Notes: a model not told the origin generated them from the letters alone. 8,576 bases of DNA from Desulfobacterales bacterium (GCA_022361135.1 JAKSBM010000751.1:1-8576), one strand, 5' to 3'; shown: positions 1 through 6,686, numbered from the stretch's first letter. Numbers and translations: made by a program.

Positions 1-288
1 ATACCGGCGAAATTCAACCCATTTTACAAAAGAGAAAAATGAGCAATTTTTGGCACAAAAATTACAATTTTTGAAAGGTCGGACCCATTAATATACAATG
101 GATCCACAAAAATTTGGACCCCGTCAGACATTACTAACAAAAAACTAACCAACCCATGTGTAAAGGATGATTATCTCATTTTCCCGGAAGTCAACCCCAT
201 CCCCCATCCCAATGACACCAAGGCACCATGGACCCATGGAGAGGGGCGAAAATGGCATATCAAAGGAAGGCAAAAAAGCCCTTGAAAA
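1..288. other. AT-rich non-coding left flank with short repeats
   Basis: I see no convincing gene here; a 68-codon plus-strand frame from 167 runs antisense into the HDOD gene and has no family features. The motif CAATTTTTG occurs at 44-52 and again at 65-73, exactly 21 bases apart. Between the copies, CAAAAATT at 56-63 is the reverse complement of 45-52, giving an 8-bp AT-only inverted repeat with a 3-base loop. A second inverted repeat pairs 81-89 with 97-105 (GGACCCATT / AATGGATCC, one mismatch, which is a G-U pair in minus-strand RNA). GGACCC recurs at 116-121. These could be regulatory sites for a gene to the left, or debris. Function is unknown. Confidence 0.5.
267..283 (-). terminator. 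Possible weak terminator after the HDOD gene
   Basis: Just beyond the HDOD stop codon (289-291), minus-strand RNA could pair AAGGGC with GCCTT around a six-U loop, with one bulged base. The stem is short and only three U residues follow, so this is a weak candidate. Confidence 0.2.
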
Positions 289-1137
289 TCAGACAATCAA
301 GCGGGCCAGATCCTTGGCCTTTTCAAAGGAGGAGGCCACAATGGCATCCATCTCTTCCCCATCAATGCCGTAATCCTCCTGGGCCATGACCATGATCTCA
401 TCCAGACCCAGATTCTCCTCATCCTCCCGGAGGATGGAAACCAGGCGCACCGGGCCCAGGACTTCATGGTTGTCCACCTCTGCCCCATGGTGGCCCCGGA
501 TGGCTGCTGCAATGTTTTCGGGCATGCCCCATTCACTGCAGATCCAGGTCCCCACCTCGGTGTGATCCCAATCCAGCCGTTCCTGCTCCAGGGCGGCCAG
601 ATCCCCGCCCTCCATGTGCCATTGTTTAAAAATGGACTCATAATCCCGGCTGCAATGGCAGGCCAGGAAGGGCAGGGCCATGTCCTGGAGAAAGGCGGCG
701 GTGAAACATTCCGATTCCTTGGCCGGACAGATACGGTGGGCCAGCTCCGAGGCCAGCATGGCCCTGCGGGCGGAGGTGAGCCAGAACTCCGCCGGATCAT
801 GCCATTGGCAGGAGCGATCTGGAATCCCCTTGGCCACCCCCACCCCCAGAACCAGGGACTCCAATTGGGAAATCCCCACCAGGGCAATGGCCTGGGTGAG
901 GTTCTCCACCTTTTTGATGGGGGAAAAGGCTGCGGAATTGGCAATGGCCAGCACCTTCACAGAGATCCCCGGATCCTTGGAAATGGTCTGTGCAATGGTT
1001 TGGGCCGAGGAATAGGGGCTCCGGATCTCCTGGAGGATCTCCATGACCACGGCGGGGAAAGAGGGCAGTTCATAGCCCTTAAGGATTTTCTTCAGCTTCT
1101 TCTTCGGATCGGTCTTTTTTGAAAAAAATGAAAACAT
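289..1137 (-). CDS. HDOD domain signalling protein
   Basis: This 282-residue soluble protein has a very basic N-terminus (MFSFFSKKTDPKKKLKK) followed by an HDOD domain at about residues 20-225. Visible hallmarks are LPSFPAVVMEIL (24-35), DPGISVKVLAIANSAAF (55-71), the AIALVG segment (83-88), FWLTSARRAMLASELA (118-133), and DHTEVG...GMPENIAAAIRGHH (191-217). HDOD proteins are HD-related domains that generally lack hydrolase activity and act in bacterial signal transduction. Here the usual HD pair is Gln151-Asp152 (FLQDMA), which agrees with no phosphohydrolase activity. There is no receiver, GGDEF or EAL domain; the last 60 residues are an acidic tail I do not recognise. A GAGGA ribosome site lies just before the ATG. 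The gene follows the channel gene by 24 bases, so the two are probably co-transcribed. Confidence 0.9.
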   Translation of the reverse strand: MFSFFSKKTDPKKKLKKILKGYELPSFPAVVMEILQEIRSPYSSAQTIAQTISKDPGISVKVLAIANSAAFSPIKKVENLTQAIALVGISQLESLVLGVGVAKGIPDRSCQWHDPAEFWLTSARRAMLASELAHRICPAKESECFTAAFLQDMALPFLACHCSRDYESIFKQWHMEGGDLAALEQERLDWDHTEVGTWICSEWGMPENIAAAIRGHHGAEVDNHEVLGPVRLVSILREDEENLGLDEIMVMAQEDYGIDGEEMDAIVASSFEKAKDLARLIV

Positions 1138-1161
1138 GGTTCCTCTTTCAGCTCGGGCCGC

Positions 1162-2232
1162 CTACTCGGCGCGGCGGGCCATTTTATTTCCCAGAATACT
1201 CAACAATCCCCCCAGCCCCATGTAACCGGTGACGGCCTGGAGGGTCACCACCCACTGGGCCACCAGGGATTTGGGAACCGCATCCCCATAGCCCAGGGTG
1301 GTCAGGGTGACAAAACTAAAATAGATGGGGGAAAACCAGGTTTCGTAATCCCCGAAATCAATGGCCACATGGGTGTAGATGGCCCCAAATGCCAAGGTGG
1401 CCGCCAAGAGCCAGAGAAACCACCGGGACAGACTCCGCCCGCAGTCGGAGGTCAGCCACCAGATGTGATAAATGGCCTTGTGCACCGGGCCCTGGGATTG
1501 AAATTCAAATAGGTAATTCTCGTCTGCGATGTGACGGCGAACCAGGTAGGCCCCCCGCAGATCCATGTCCCGGATATCCGCCCCCACCCAGTCGGCCCCC
1601 TTGAAATTCCGGATTCCCAACAGGCGGCAGCGCTGCATATTGGCCAGCTGAAAATGGGTCTGGTTCACATTGGATTGCTTGAGGTCGGCCCGTTCCAAAT
1701 TGGCACGGGTAAATACGGCACGGGAAAGGTCGGATTCGGACAGGCGGGCGCCCAGGAGTTTGGCCGCCCTGAAATCCGCCCCCTTTAGGATGGAGCGGCT
1801 GAAGACGGCATCGGAAAAGTCTCCGTTGATCATGGAGGCCCGCTCCAGGGTGGCTCCGCCAAATCCTCCCATGCGGGCCGAGCATTCGTTGAGCACGGCC
1901 CCGCTTAAATCGGCGCCGATGAATTCGCACTCATCCAGGATTCCATGCTCCAGGGTCGCATGGACCAGCCGGGCATAGCTGAAATTTCCCTTGGAGATAT
2001 CGGCCCGGTTTAGATTGGCATGGGAGAGGTCGTAGCCGGAAAAATCCAGCCCACTCAGATTTTCATGGACCAGGTTGATTCCCCGGAGGTCCAAATTCCG
2101 TGGGCGCTGGGGATCGCCCCGCCGACACTGGGTTTTCAAGATTTGAACCATCTCATCCCTGCGGCTGCCCCCACCGGTTTCAGCCCCCTCTTCCCACCGT
2201 CTTCTCAGTACCTTCGGATCCGCCTGCACCAT
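1162..2232 (-). CDS. Pentapeptide-repeat protein fused to a two-TM K+ channel pore
   Basis: This 356-residue protein has two modules. Residues ~46-230 are tandem pentapeptide repeats of the A(D/N)LXX type (for example LSGLDFSGYDLSHANLNRAD at 59-78, also GADLSGAVL and RANLERADL), which in known families fold into a right-handed quadrilateral beta-helix. Residues ~250-350 are a two-helix pore: TM1 about 270-288, pore loop with the K+ selectivity filter TTLGYGD (311-317), and TM2 about 322-347. This is the Ion_trans_2 type and suggests a tetrameric K+-selective channel in the inner membrane with the beta-helix in the cytoplasm. The start is uncertain: the ATG at 2230-2232 has a GGAGG only 16 bases upstream, and Met28 is an alternative. 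The likely substrate ion is K+ from the filter; gating and ligand are unknown. It is first in a unit with the HDOD gene. Confidence 0.88.
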   Translation of the reverse strand: MVQADPKVLRRRWEEGAETGGGSRRDEMVQILKTQCRRGDPQRPRNLDLRGINLVHENLSGLDFSGYDLSHANLNRADISKGNFSYARLVHATLEHGILDECEFIGADLSGAVLNECSARMGGFGGATLERASMINGDFSDAVFSRSILKGADFRAAKLLGARLSESDLSRAVFTRANLERADLKQSNVNQTHFQLANMQRCRLLGIRNFKGADWVGADIRDMDLRGAYLVRRHIADENYLFEFQSQGPVHKAIYHIWWLTSDCGRSLSRWFLWLLAATLAFGAIYTHVAIDFGDYETWFSPIYFSFVTLTTLGYGDAVPKSLVAQWVVTLQAVTGYMGLGGLLSILGNKMARRAE

Positions 2233-2250
2233 GGTCGATGACTGCCCCCC

Positions 2251-2276
2251 TCCGGGGTGTGGAAAATCGCCCCGGA
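2251..2276. promoter_or_regulatory. Inverted repeat in the leader of the channel gene
   Basis: TCCGGGG at 2251-2257 and CCCCGGA at 2270-2276 are perfect 7-bp inverted arms with a 12-base spacer, 19 bases upstream of the annotated channel start. In minus-strand RNA one arm (UCCGGGG) overlaps the start of the only SD-like run, GGAGGGGGG, so the hairpin could partly mask ribosome binding. Alternatively it could be a protein binding site. Confidence 0.35.
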
Positions 2277-2381
2277 AACTGTGTTAATACTGGATTCGGA
2301 GCTCATCATAACCCAACATGATAAAAAACAAAAGACCAGTTTTCCCTTGACCCTGCCCCCTGATTTTTGAGATCTTTCCCC

Positions 2382-2399
2382 CAGGTCAAAATTGACCTG
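2382..2399. promoter_or_regulatory. Perfect 8-bp palindrome upstream of the VOC-cyclase operon
   Basis: CAGGTCAA-AA-TTGACCTG is an exact inverted repeat ending 31 bases before the VOC start codon, inside the 198-base gap between divergent genes. The symmetry and position suggest a dimeric regulator's operator, possibly acting in both directions. A related TTGACC lies at 2347-2352. No well-spaced -10 box was found for either TTGACC, so the promoter itself is not assigned. Confidence 0.4.
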
Positions 2400-2430
2400 A
2401 AAACCCAATTTATAAAAAATGAGGAACCCT

Positions 2431-2802
2431 ATGAAGTTTACCCTGGACCATTTTAATATCAATGTCCTGGATCTGGAAAAAAGCCTGAAATTTTACGACC
2501 AGGCCCTGGGGCTGAAGGAAAGCCGGAGAAAAACCGCAGACGACGGCAGCTACATCATTGTCTTTCTCACCGACGAAGCCGGTGCAGCCAAGCTGGAACT
2601 CACCTGGCTCAAGGCCGTGGAGCAGCCCTATAACCTGGGGGATGAAGAATTCCACATTGCCTTTAAGACCTCGGATTTTGAGGCGGCCCATGCCCACCAC
2701 AAAGCCATGGATTGCATCTGCTACGAAAATACGGACATGGGCATTTACTTCATCAAAGATCCGGACGGATACTGGGTGGAAATCATCCCCAGCCGAGGCT
2801 GA
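2431..2802 (+). CDS. VOC superfamily metalloenzyme, glyoxalase I-like
   Basis: This 123-residue protein is of the vicinal oxygen chelate superfamily, resembling lactoylglutathione lyase (glyoxalase I), which isomerises the hemithioacetal of methylglyoxal and a thiol. It shows LDHFNINVLDLEKSLKFYDQALGL at 5-28 and IKDPDGYWVEII at 108-119. Four metal-ligand positions can be matched to bacterial glyoxalase I: His7, Glu56 (KLELTW), His75 (EEFHIAF) and Glu117 (WVEII), so it is probably a functional Ni/Zn-type enzyme in the cytosol. It is slightly shorter than the ~135-residue E. coli enzyme. An upstream in-frame ATG at 2419 would add four residues, but GAGGAA at 2421-2426 is well placed for the ATG at 2431, so I chose that. 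Its stop overlaps the cyclase start. Substrate specificity within VOC enzymes is not certain. Confidence 0.85.
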   Translation: MKFTLDHFNINVLDLEKSLKFYDQALGLKESRRKTADDGSYIIVFLTDEAGAAKLELTWLKAVEQPYNLGDEEFHIAFKTSDFEAAHAHHKAMDCICYENTDMGIYFIKDPDGYWVEIIPSRG

Positions 2803-4430
2803 TGCCAAACGGGTCCACATCATCCAAACCCCCATCTTTATGGGGGTTTTACCGGATCGGCCTGGTGGCGGCGGCCATTGGAATTCTCTTTGTTTTTTTG
2901 ATGAACCTGGCCACCCCCCTGGAATTTGTCATCTCCAGAATCCAATTCTTCCAAGGCGCTGATCAGTCCCAATGGAGTGGAATCATCCTCCGGCGACTTG
3001 CCGTTTTCACCCTCACCATCTCCGCATCATTGTTGCCCTTTTTAATTGTGCTCAACCAGGTCCTGGCACCGGTGGCCCATTGTTTAAAAATATTTGAGTC
3101 CGGCAGCCGCCCCGGAAGGGAGTTGCTTTTAAAGGCAAGGCAACGACTCATTAATCTCCCCTTCACCATGGCCCCCACGGTGCTGATGAGCTGGAGTCTG
3201 GCCCCCATTCTGCTCCTGTTCATTTTCCACCGTGCCGGGCGCATTGATTCTCCGGCGGCCATCACCTTTGCCCTGCGTTCTTTGATGATGGGATTGATTT
3301 CATCTGCCGTGGTATTTTTCGGAATGGAATCCCATGCCCGCAAAACCCTGATCCCCTTTTTCTTTCCCCGGGGCCACCTTTACCAAATTCAGGAAACCGC
3401 CCACCTGCCCATATACAGGCGTATACTCGCCTTTTACCGGGTGGGTAGTCTCATTCCCCTGGCCAACATTGTCGTCACCCTGTTCATCCTCCATTGGCAA
3501 GTGAACCCGGAAGCCGTGGACGCCCGAACATACGGCCGGGGCGTACTTTTCTTTTCCCTCATGGTCTTTTTTCTCTTTTTCCTGAGTTCGGGCTACATGA
3601 GCCGCCGGGTGGCCCGGTCCATATCCGATCCCCTGGACGATTTAATCCATACCTTGAGAAAGTTAAAGGACGGGGATTATACCACCCGGACCCAGGTGGT
3701 TTCCAACGATGAAGTCGGCCGGGTGGGAGATGCCGCAAACCGGATGATCCAAGGCCTCCAGGAACGGGAAATGATCCGGGACACCTTTGGAAAATACGTG
3801 GATCCGGCGGTGCGGGACGAAATCATTTCCCAGCGCATCCCCCTGGATGGGGACATAAAGGAAGTCTCCATTTTGTTTGCCGACCTCAGGGGCTTCACGG
3901 CCATGGGGGAATCCACCCATCCAAAGGAAATGGTCCGCCGCCTCAATCTCTATTTCGGGGAAATGGAAAAATCCGTGCGCAACCACGGGGGGCTGGTGCT
4001 CCAATTTCTGGGGGATGAAATCTATGCGGTTTTCGGAGCCCCGGTGCCTTGCAAGGACCATGCAGACCGGGCCATTCATGCGGCATTGGACATGCAGCAT
4101 CGGCGGGAAAAACTCAATGAAAAATTCCGGGAACAGGGTCGCCCGCCCCTTTTCCACGGCATCGGCATACACAGCGGAACTGTGGTGGCAGCCAACATCG
4201 GAAGCCCCAACCGCCAATCCTATATGCTGGTGGGGGATACGGTGAACCTGGCCTCACGCCTCCAGGGGGAAACCCGTAAATTCAAGGCGGAAATCATTCT
4301 CTCAAATGACACACGAAACCACCTGGGCGATCCCCAAATCCTGTCCCGTTTTATACGGGATTCCGTCCAGGTCCGGGGTCGCCAGGTGGAAACTGAAATC
4401 TACTATCTACCCTTAATTAAGACTCCTTGA
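2802..4430 (+). CDS. Six-TM HAMP class III adenylate/guanylate cyclase
   Basis: This 542-residue membrane cyclase has about six TM helices (~20-38, 63-92, 121-143, 158-175, 216-232, 246-264), a HAMP linker (~262-325) and a class III catalytic domain (~350-540), the layout of mycobacterial Rv3645-type cyclases. The sequence ARQRLINLP before TM3 also fits that group. Catalytic residues seen: metal Asp361 (FADLRGFT) and Asp405 (FLGDE), transition-state Asn482 and Arg486 (VGDTVNLASRL). The base-specifying Lys is Gln401 and the Asp/Thr partner is Met475, both atypical. The ATG at 2802 overlaps the VOC stop (TGATG) with GAGG at 2795-2798, indicating translational coupling. Upstream in-frame ATGs lie inside the VOC gene and are unlikely. 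The next ATG (2901) would remove TM1. The 3' end overlaps the convergent hydrolase by 14 bases. Confidence 0.9.
   Translation: MPNGSTSSKPPSLWGFYRIGLVAAAIGILFVFLMNLATPLEFVISRIQFFQGADQSQWSGIILRRLAVFTLTISASLLPFLIVLNQVLAPVAHCLKIFESGSRPGRELLLKARQRLINLPFTMAPTVLMSWSLAPILLLFIFHRAGRIDSPAAITFALRSLMMGLISSAVVFFGMESHARKTLIPFFFPRGHLYQIQETAHLPIYRRILAFYRVGSLIPLANIVVTLFILHWQVNPEAVDARTYGRGVLFFSLMVFFLFFLSSGYMSRRVARSISDPLDDLIHTLRKLKDGDYTTRTQVVSNDEVGRVGDAANRMIQGLQEREMIRDTFGKYVDPAVRDEIISQRIPLDGDIKEVSILFADLRGFTAMGESTHPKEMVRRLNLYFGEMEKSVRNHGGLVLQFLGDEIYAVFGAPVPCKDHADRAIHAALDMQHRREKLNEKFREQGRPPLFHGIGIHSGTVVAANIGSPNRQSYMLVGDTVNLASRLQGETRKFKAEIILSNDTRNHLGDPQILSRFIRDSVQVRGRQVETEIYYLPLIKTP
2826..2850 (+). terminator. Terminator-like hairpin inside the 5' end of the cyclase gene
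   Basis: AAACCCCCAT (2826-2835) pairs perfectly with ATGGGGGTTT (2840-2849) around a CTTT loop, giving a 10-bp stem with a central run of five G-C pairs that runs straight into TTTT. This is the form of an intrinsic terminator. It begins 24 bases after the VOC stop, where a 3' terminator would sit, but lies in codons ~9-16 of the cyclase. It may act as an attenuator between the two genes; the U-tract is short, so read-through is likely. Confidence 0.6.
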
Positions 4431-5193
4431 CATACCGGGGATAGCCGGTCTTTGCCCCACGACTCACGGCCGGATCGATGTCCACGGTGACAAAGGGGGA
4501 CCCGGGCAGGCTCAATCCCATCACCTCACCCAAATCCGGTTCCGTGATCCAGGCCGCCCCGCCAAACTCCATGCCCGGTTTAATGGGCCCGTTGTAATTG
4601 GAGGAAAGGCAATAGGCCCCGGATATCCAGGCGGCGGAGCGCCCGCCGGCCACCCAGACATCCCGGGAGGTGATGGGGGTGGCCCGGGGACACAGCAACA
4701 GGTCAATCCCGTCCCTGGCGTATTCCCGGGCCCGGTCCGTAAACCAGATTTCCGTACAGATGAGAAACCCCACCTTGAGTCCGTTGACCTCTGCCATTTT
4801 GAAGATGCCGTCTCCCATGCGATACCAGGTGGCTTCATAAAAGCCCTCTTCATCGGGAAGATAATATTTTTCATGGACATCCACATGGCCGGACGCCTTG
4901 GACCAGACCCAACCCACATTCAAAGGGCGACCCTCCCGGACCAGGGGGCGGGTTCCGGCAATGGCGTCCACCCCCCATTCTCCAAGACGATCCATCCATT
5001 CCAGATGCCGATCTGCAGCCGCTTGCCACAGATCCGGATCCACCTGATTTCCAGCGGCCAGCCAACGATCAAACCCCATCTCCGGCAACAGAAGAAACTC
5101 AGTTTGATTTTCATCCAGGTGGGCCCTAAGGGCATCTTGAACATCGGACCTTTGGGTCCAGTCATTGGGTAATTCACATACGGTAACCTTCAT
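4417..5193 (-). CDS. Nitrilase-superfamily carbon-nitrogen hydrolase
   Basis: This 258-residue cytosolic hydrolase is of the nitrilase/amidase superfamily, whose members cleave C-N bonds of amides, N-carbamoyl compounds or nitriles by a Glu-Lys-Cys triad. The triad is visible: Glu38 (LLLPEMGF), Lys109 (HEKYYLP) and Cys146 (FLICTEIWF). Length matches a single-domain amidase. The branch is unclear; N-carbamoylputrescine amidohydrolase and omega-amidase types are possible relatives, but I cannot assign a substrate. GAGG lies five bases before the ATG. It follows the FAD oxidase by 38 bases on the same strand, so it probably acts on the same compound or a product of it. Its stop codon (4417-4419) lies within the 3' end of the convergent cyclase, with no terminator between them. 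Confidence 0.88.
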   Translation of the reverse strand: MKVTVCELPNDWTQRSDVQDALRAHLDENQTEFLLLPEMGFDRWLAAGNQVDPDLWQAAADRHLEWMDRLGEWGVDAIAGTRPLVREGRPLNVGWVWSKASGHVDVHEKYYLPDEEGFYEATWYRMGDGIFKMAEVNGLKVGFLICTEIWFTDRAREYARDGIDLLLCPRATPITSRDVWVAGGRSAAWISGAYCLSSNYNGPIKPGMEFGGAAWITEPDLGEVMGLSLPGSPFVTVDIDPAVSRGAKTGYPRYVKES

Positions 5194-5210
5194 ACGAACC
5201 TCAACTCCTC

Positions 5211-5232
5211 AGGATCGCAGAGCTGCGATCCT
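5211..5232. repeat. Palindromic stem-loop between oxidase and hydrolase genes
   Basis: AGGATCGCAG and CTGCGATCCT are perfect 10-base inverted arms separated by only AG, starting at the oxidase stop codon and ending 17 bases before the hydrolase start. Minus-strand RNA would form a 9-bp stem with a four-base loop. No U-tract follows, so it is not a typical terminator. It could protect the upstream mRNA end or tune relative expression of the two genes, or be a dispersed REP-like element. Confidence 0.6.
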
Positions 5233-6512
5233 TAAATGCGACGCTGGGTAAAATGATAGATCCGGGATCCGGCTTCGTAGAACAATCCCCGGAGGAATTG
5301 CATGGATACCCCTTTGACTTCTGAAACGGGCAGGGGAATATCCGCAACCGATCCACCGCTCATGTACTGGGCCAGCAATTTCCCAAATACCGAGCCGGGG
5401 CCGATGCCGCGACCATTGTAACAGGTTACCATGGTCATGTTGTCGTCCAGGACATGGAACCTCGGGATATGGTCTTCGGTCATGGCAATGCGACCGTACC
5501 AACCAAATTCAAAATCCACCTTTCCAATCTGGGGAAAGGCGTGGGCAATACTACGCTGGGCCCAGGCTTTATTCAAGCCCATGGCAAATCCTTCAATGTT
5601 ACCCACGGATCCGATGACCAGACGACCGGCGGCATCCAAACGATAGGAGGTGAGGATCAGGTTGGTGTCCCAGATACCGTTGCGATCGGGCAGAATGGTT
5701 TCCAGGACGTTCTTGGAAAGGGGTTTGGTGGCAAATTGGAAATAGTTAAAGGGAACCAGATTTTTACGATGTTCGTCAAAGGCGCCCATGGGATAACCCA
5801 ATGTGGCCACAATCACCTTCTCCGCGGTCACGGTTCCCCCGGGGGTCTTCAATTTATATTTCCCATTTTCCTTGGAAATGCCCATGACCGGGGATTCCTT
5901 ATACATCTGGGCCCCTTCCTGGCGGGCGGCCCGGGCCAGACCATAGGCATATCCCAGGGGCTGAATGGTGCCGGCACGTTCATCCAGAAGGGCACCCAAA
6001 AAGGTATTGGTGCCCATCTTCCGGGCGGCTTCGTCCCGGCTCAACAAACGGACCGGGGCACCCCGTTTCTGCCATTGTTCCTCCCGCTGCTTAAGATTTT
6101 TCAGACCGGCCCGGGAATCGGCGCAATGGAGGGTGCCGTAGCGCCAGGCTTCACACTCAATATCATATTCGTCAACAATGCCGTAAACCAGGTCCGGGGA
6201 TTTTCCCAGCACGTCAATGAGGGTATTGCCGTGTTCAGCCCCCACCAGACGGACCACATCCTCGGGCATGAGCCAAAGACCGGCATTGACCAGGCCCACA
6301 TTCCGGCCCGATCCCCCAAAGCCCACATCGGAAGCCTCCAAAAGGATGGCATCCTTTCCAGCCTTTGCCAAATGCAATGCCGCGGAGAGTCCCGTGTATC
6401 CGCCGCCGATGATGGCAATTTCCGTTTTGTGATCGCCCTTGAGAACATCCAGTTGGGGTTTTCCCTTTGCCGTGGCCGCCCAGAGGCCGTGGGTCATATC
6501 TGATTGTACCAT
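5232..6512 (-). CDS. FAD-dependent oxidoreductase (DAO family, amine/amino-acid oxidase type)
   Basis: This 426-residue flavoenzyme is of the D-amino-acid-oxidase fold, resembling gamma-glutamylputrescine oxidase and sarcosine/glycine oxidase relatives that oxidise a primary or secondary amine to an imine. The N-terminal dinucleotide fold shows EIAIIGGGYTGLSAALHLAKAG (31-52) with Glu59 ending beta-2 (AILLEASD), then the conserved GGSGRNVGLVNAG (66-78). The C-terminal FAD-contact segment is CYNGRGIGPGSVFGKLLA (364-381). No signal peptide or membrane helix is seen, so it is likely cytosolic. AGGAGG (6517-6522 on the opposite strand) four bases before the ATG fixes the start. It is first in a unit with the C-N hydrolase and divergent from a GntR regulator that probably controls it. 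The substrate is not determined; a polyamine or amino-acid derivative is plausible. Confidence 0.88.
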   Translation of the reverse strand: MVQSDMTHGLWAATAKGKPQLDVLKGDHKTEIAIIGGGYTGLSAALHLAKAGKDAILLEASDVGFGGSGRNVGLVNAGLWLMPEDVVRLVGAEHGNTLIDVLGKSPDLVYGIVDEYDIECEAWRYGTLHCADSRAGLKNLKQREEQWQKRGAPVRLLSRDEAARKMGTNTFLGALLDERAGTIQPLGYAYGLARAARQEGAQMYKESPVMGISKENGKYKLKTPGGTVTAEKVIVATLGYPMGAFDEHRKNLVPFNYFQFATKPLSKNVLETILPDRNGIWDTNLILTSYRLDAAGRLVIGSVGNIEGFAMGLNKAWAQRSIAHAFPQIGKVDFEFGWYGRIAMTEDHIPRFHVLDDNMTMVTCYNGRGIGPGSVFGKLLAQYMSGGSVADIPLPVSEVKGVSMQFLRGLFYEAGSRIYHFTQRRI

Positions 6513-6516
6513 GCTT

Positions 6517-6522
6517 CCTCCT
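6517..6522 (-). promoter_or_regulatory. Ribosome binding site of the oxidase gene
   Basis: The minus strand reads AGGAGG-AAGC-ATG, a full consensus Shine-Dalgarno with four bases before the start. It favours the ATG at 6510-6512 over the in-frame Met6. Confidence 0.75.
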
Positions 6523-6576
6523 GATATTGGCTTTTCGGTTATCTTAACAAACGTTCATTATTTTTTGATGTTTTTA

Positions 6577-6586
6577 TGGTATACCA
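6577..6586. promoter_or_regulatory. GntR-type operator TGGTATACCA at the oxidase promoter
   Basis: TGGTATACCA is a perfect 10-bp palindrome flanked by T- and A-runs. FadR/FCD-type GntR regulators typically recognise short palindromes of the TGGTnnnACCA or TnGTATACnA kind, so this fits the divergently encoded regulator. It covers the predicted -10 of the oxidase promoter, which suggests repression by promoter occlusion. A near copy occurs before the regulator gene at 6687-6696. Confidence 0.6.
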
Positions 6587-6605
6587 AAAAAATTCTTAAA
6601 GTCAA
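6578..6605 (-). promoter_or_regulatory. Predicted sigma70 promoter for the oxidase-hydrolase operon
   Basis: On the minus strand, TTGACT (complement of 6600-6605) and TATACC (complement of 6578-6583) are separated by 16 bases, matching 5/6 and 4/6 of consensus. The start of transcription would be about 55-60 bases upstream of the oxidase ATG. The -10 lies inside the TGGTATACCA palindrome. Confidence 0.5.
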
Positions 6606-6686
6606 CATATTAATCGACACTTTTATTCGATAATAATTTCAATTTTTTACCTGGCATATTTTCCCAAAACCCGTTATGTACATGAT

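Noticed and set aside
51..66. sigma54-like TGGCAC-N6-TTACA element
   Set aside because: The -24 part matches, but the -12 GC is AC, and no plus-strand gene follows.
167..373. 68-codon plus-strand frame at the left
   Set aside because: It overlaps the HDOD 3' end in antisense, lacks a ribosome site and resembles no family.
466..1122. 218-codon plus-strand open frame opposite the HDOD gene
   Set aside because: The opposite strand encodes a well-formed HDOD domain; this frame is Gly/Pro/His-rich low-information sequence typical of antisense shadows.
2712..2801. Upstream in-frame ATG giving the cyclase 30 extra residues
   Set aside because: It lies inside the VOC gene, and the TGATG overlap with GAGG at 2795-2798 gives a better start at 2802.
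3663..4217. 184-codon minus-strand frame inside the cyclase
   Set aside because: It lies wholly within the HAMP and catalytic domain coding region and has no domain features.
5454..6503. 349-codon plus-strand open frame opposite the FAD oxidase
   Set aside because: It is an antisense shadow of a clearly conserved flavoenzyme; its translation has no recognisable domain and no ribosome site was seen.
6652..6678. sigma54-type promoter starting at TGGCAT upstream of gntR
   Set aside because: There is no TTGC element at the required spacing, and the sigma70-like TATACT nearer the gene explains the region better.
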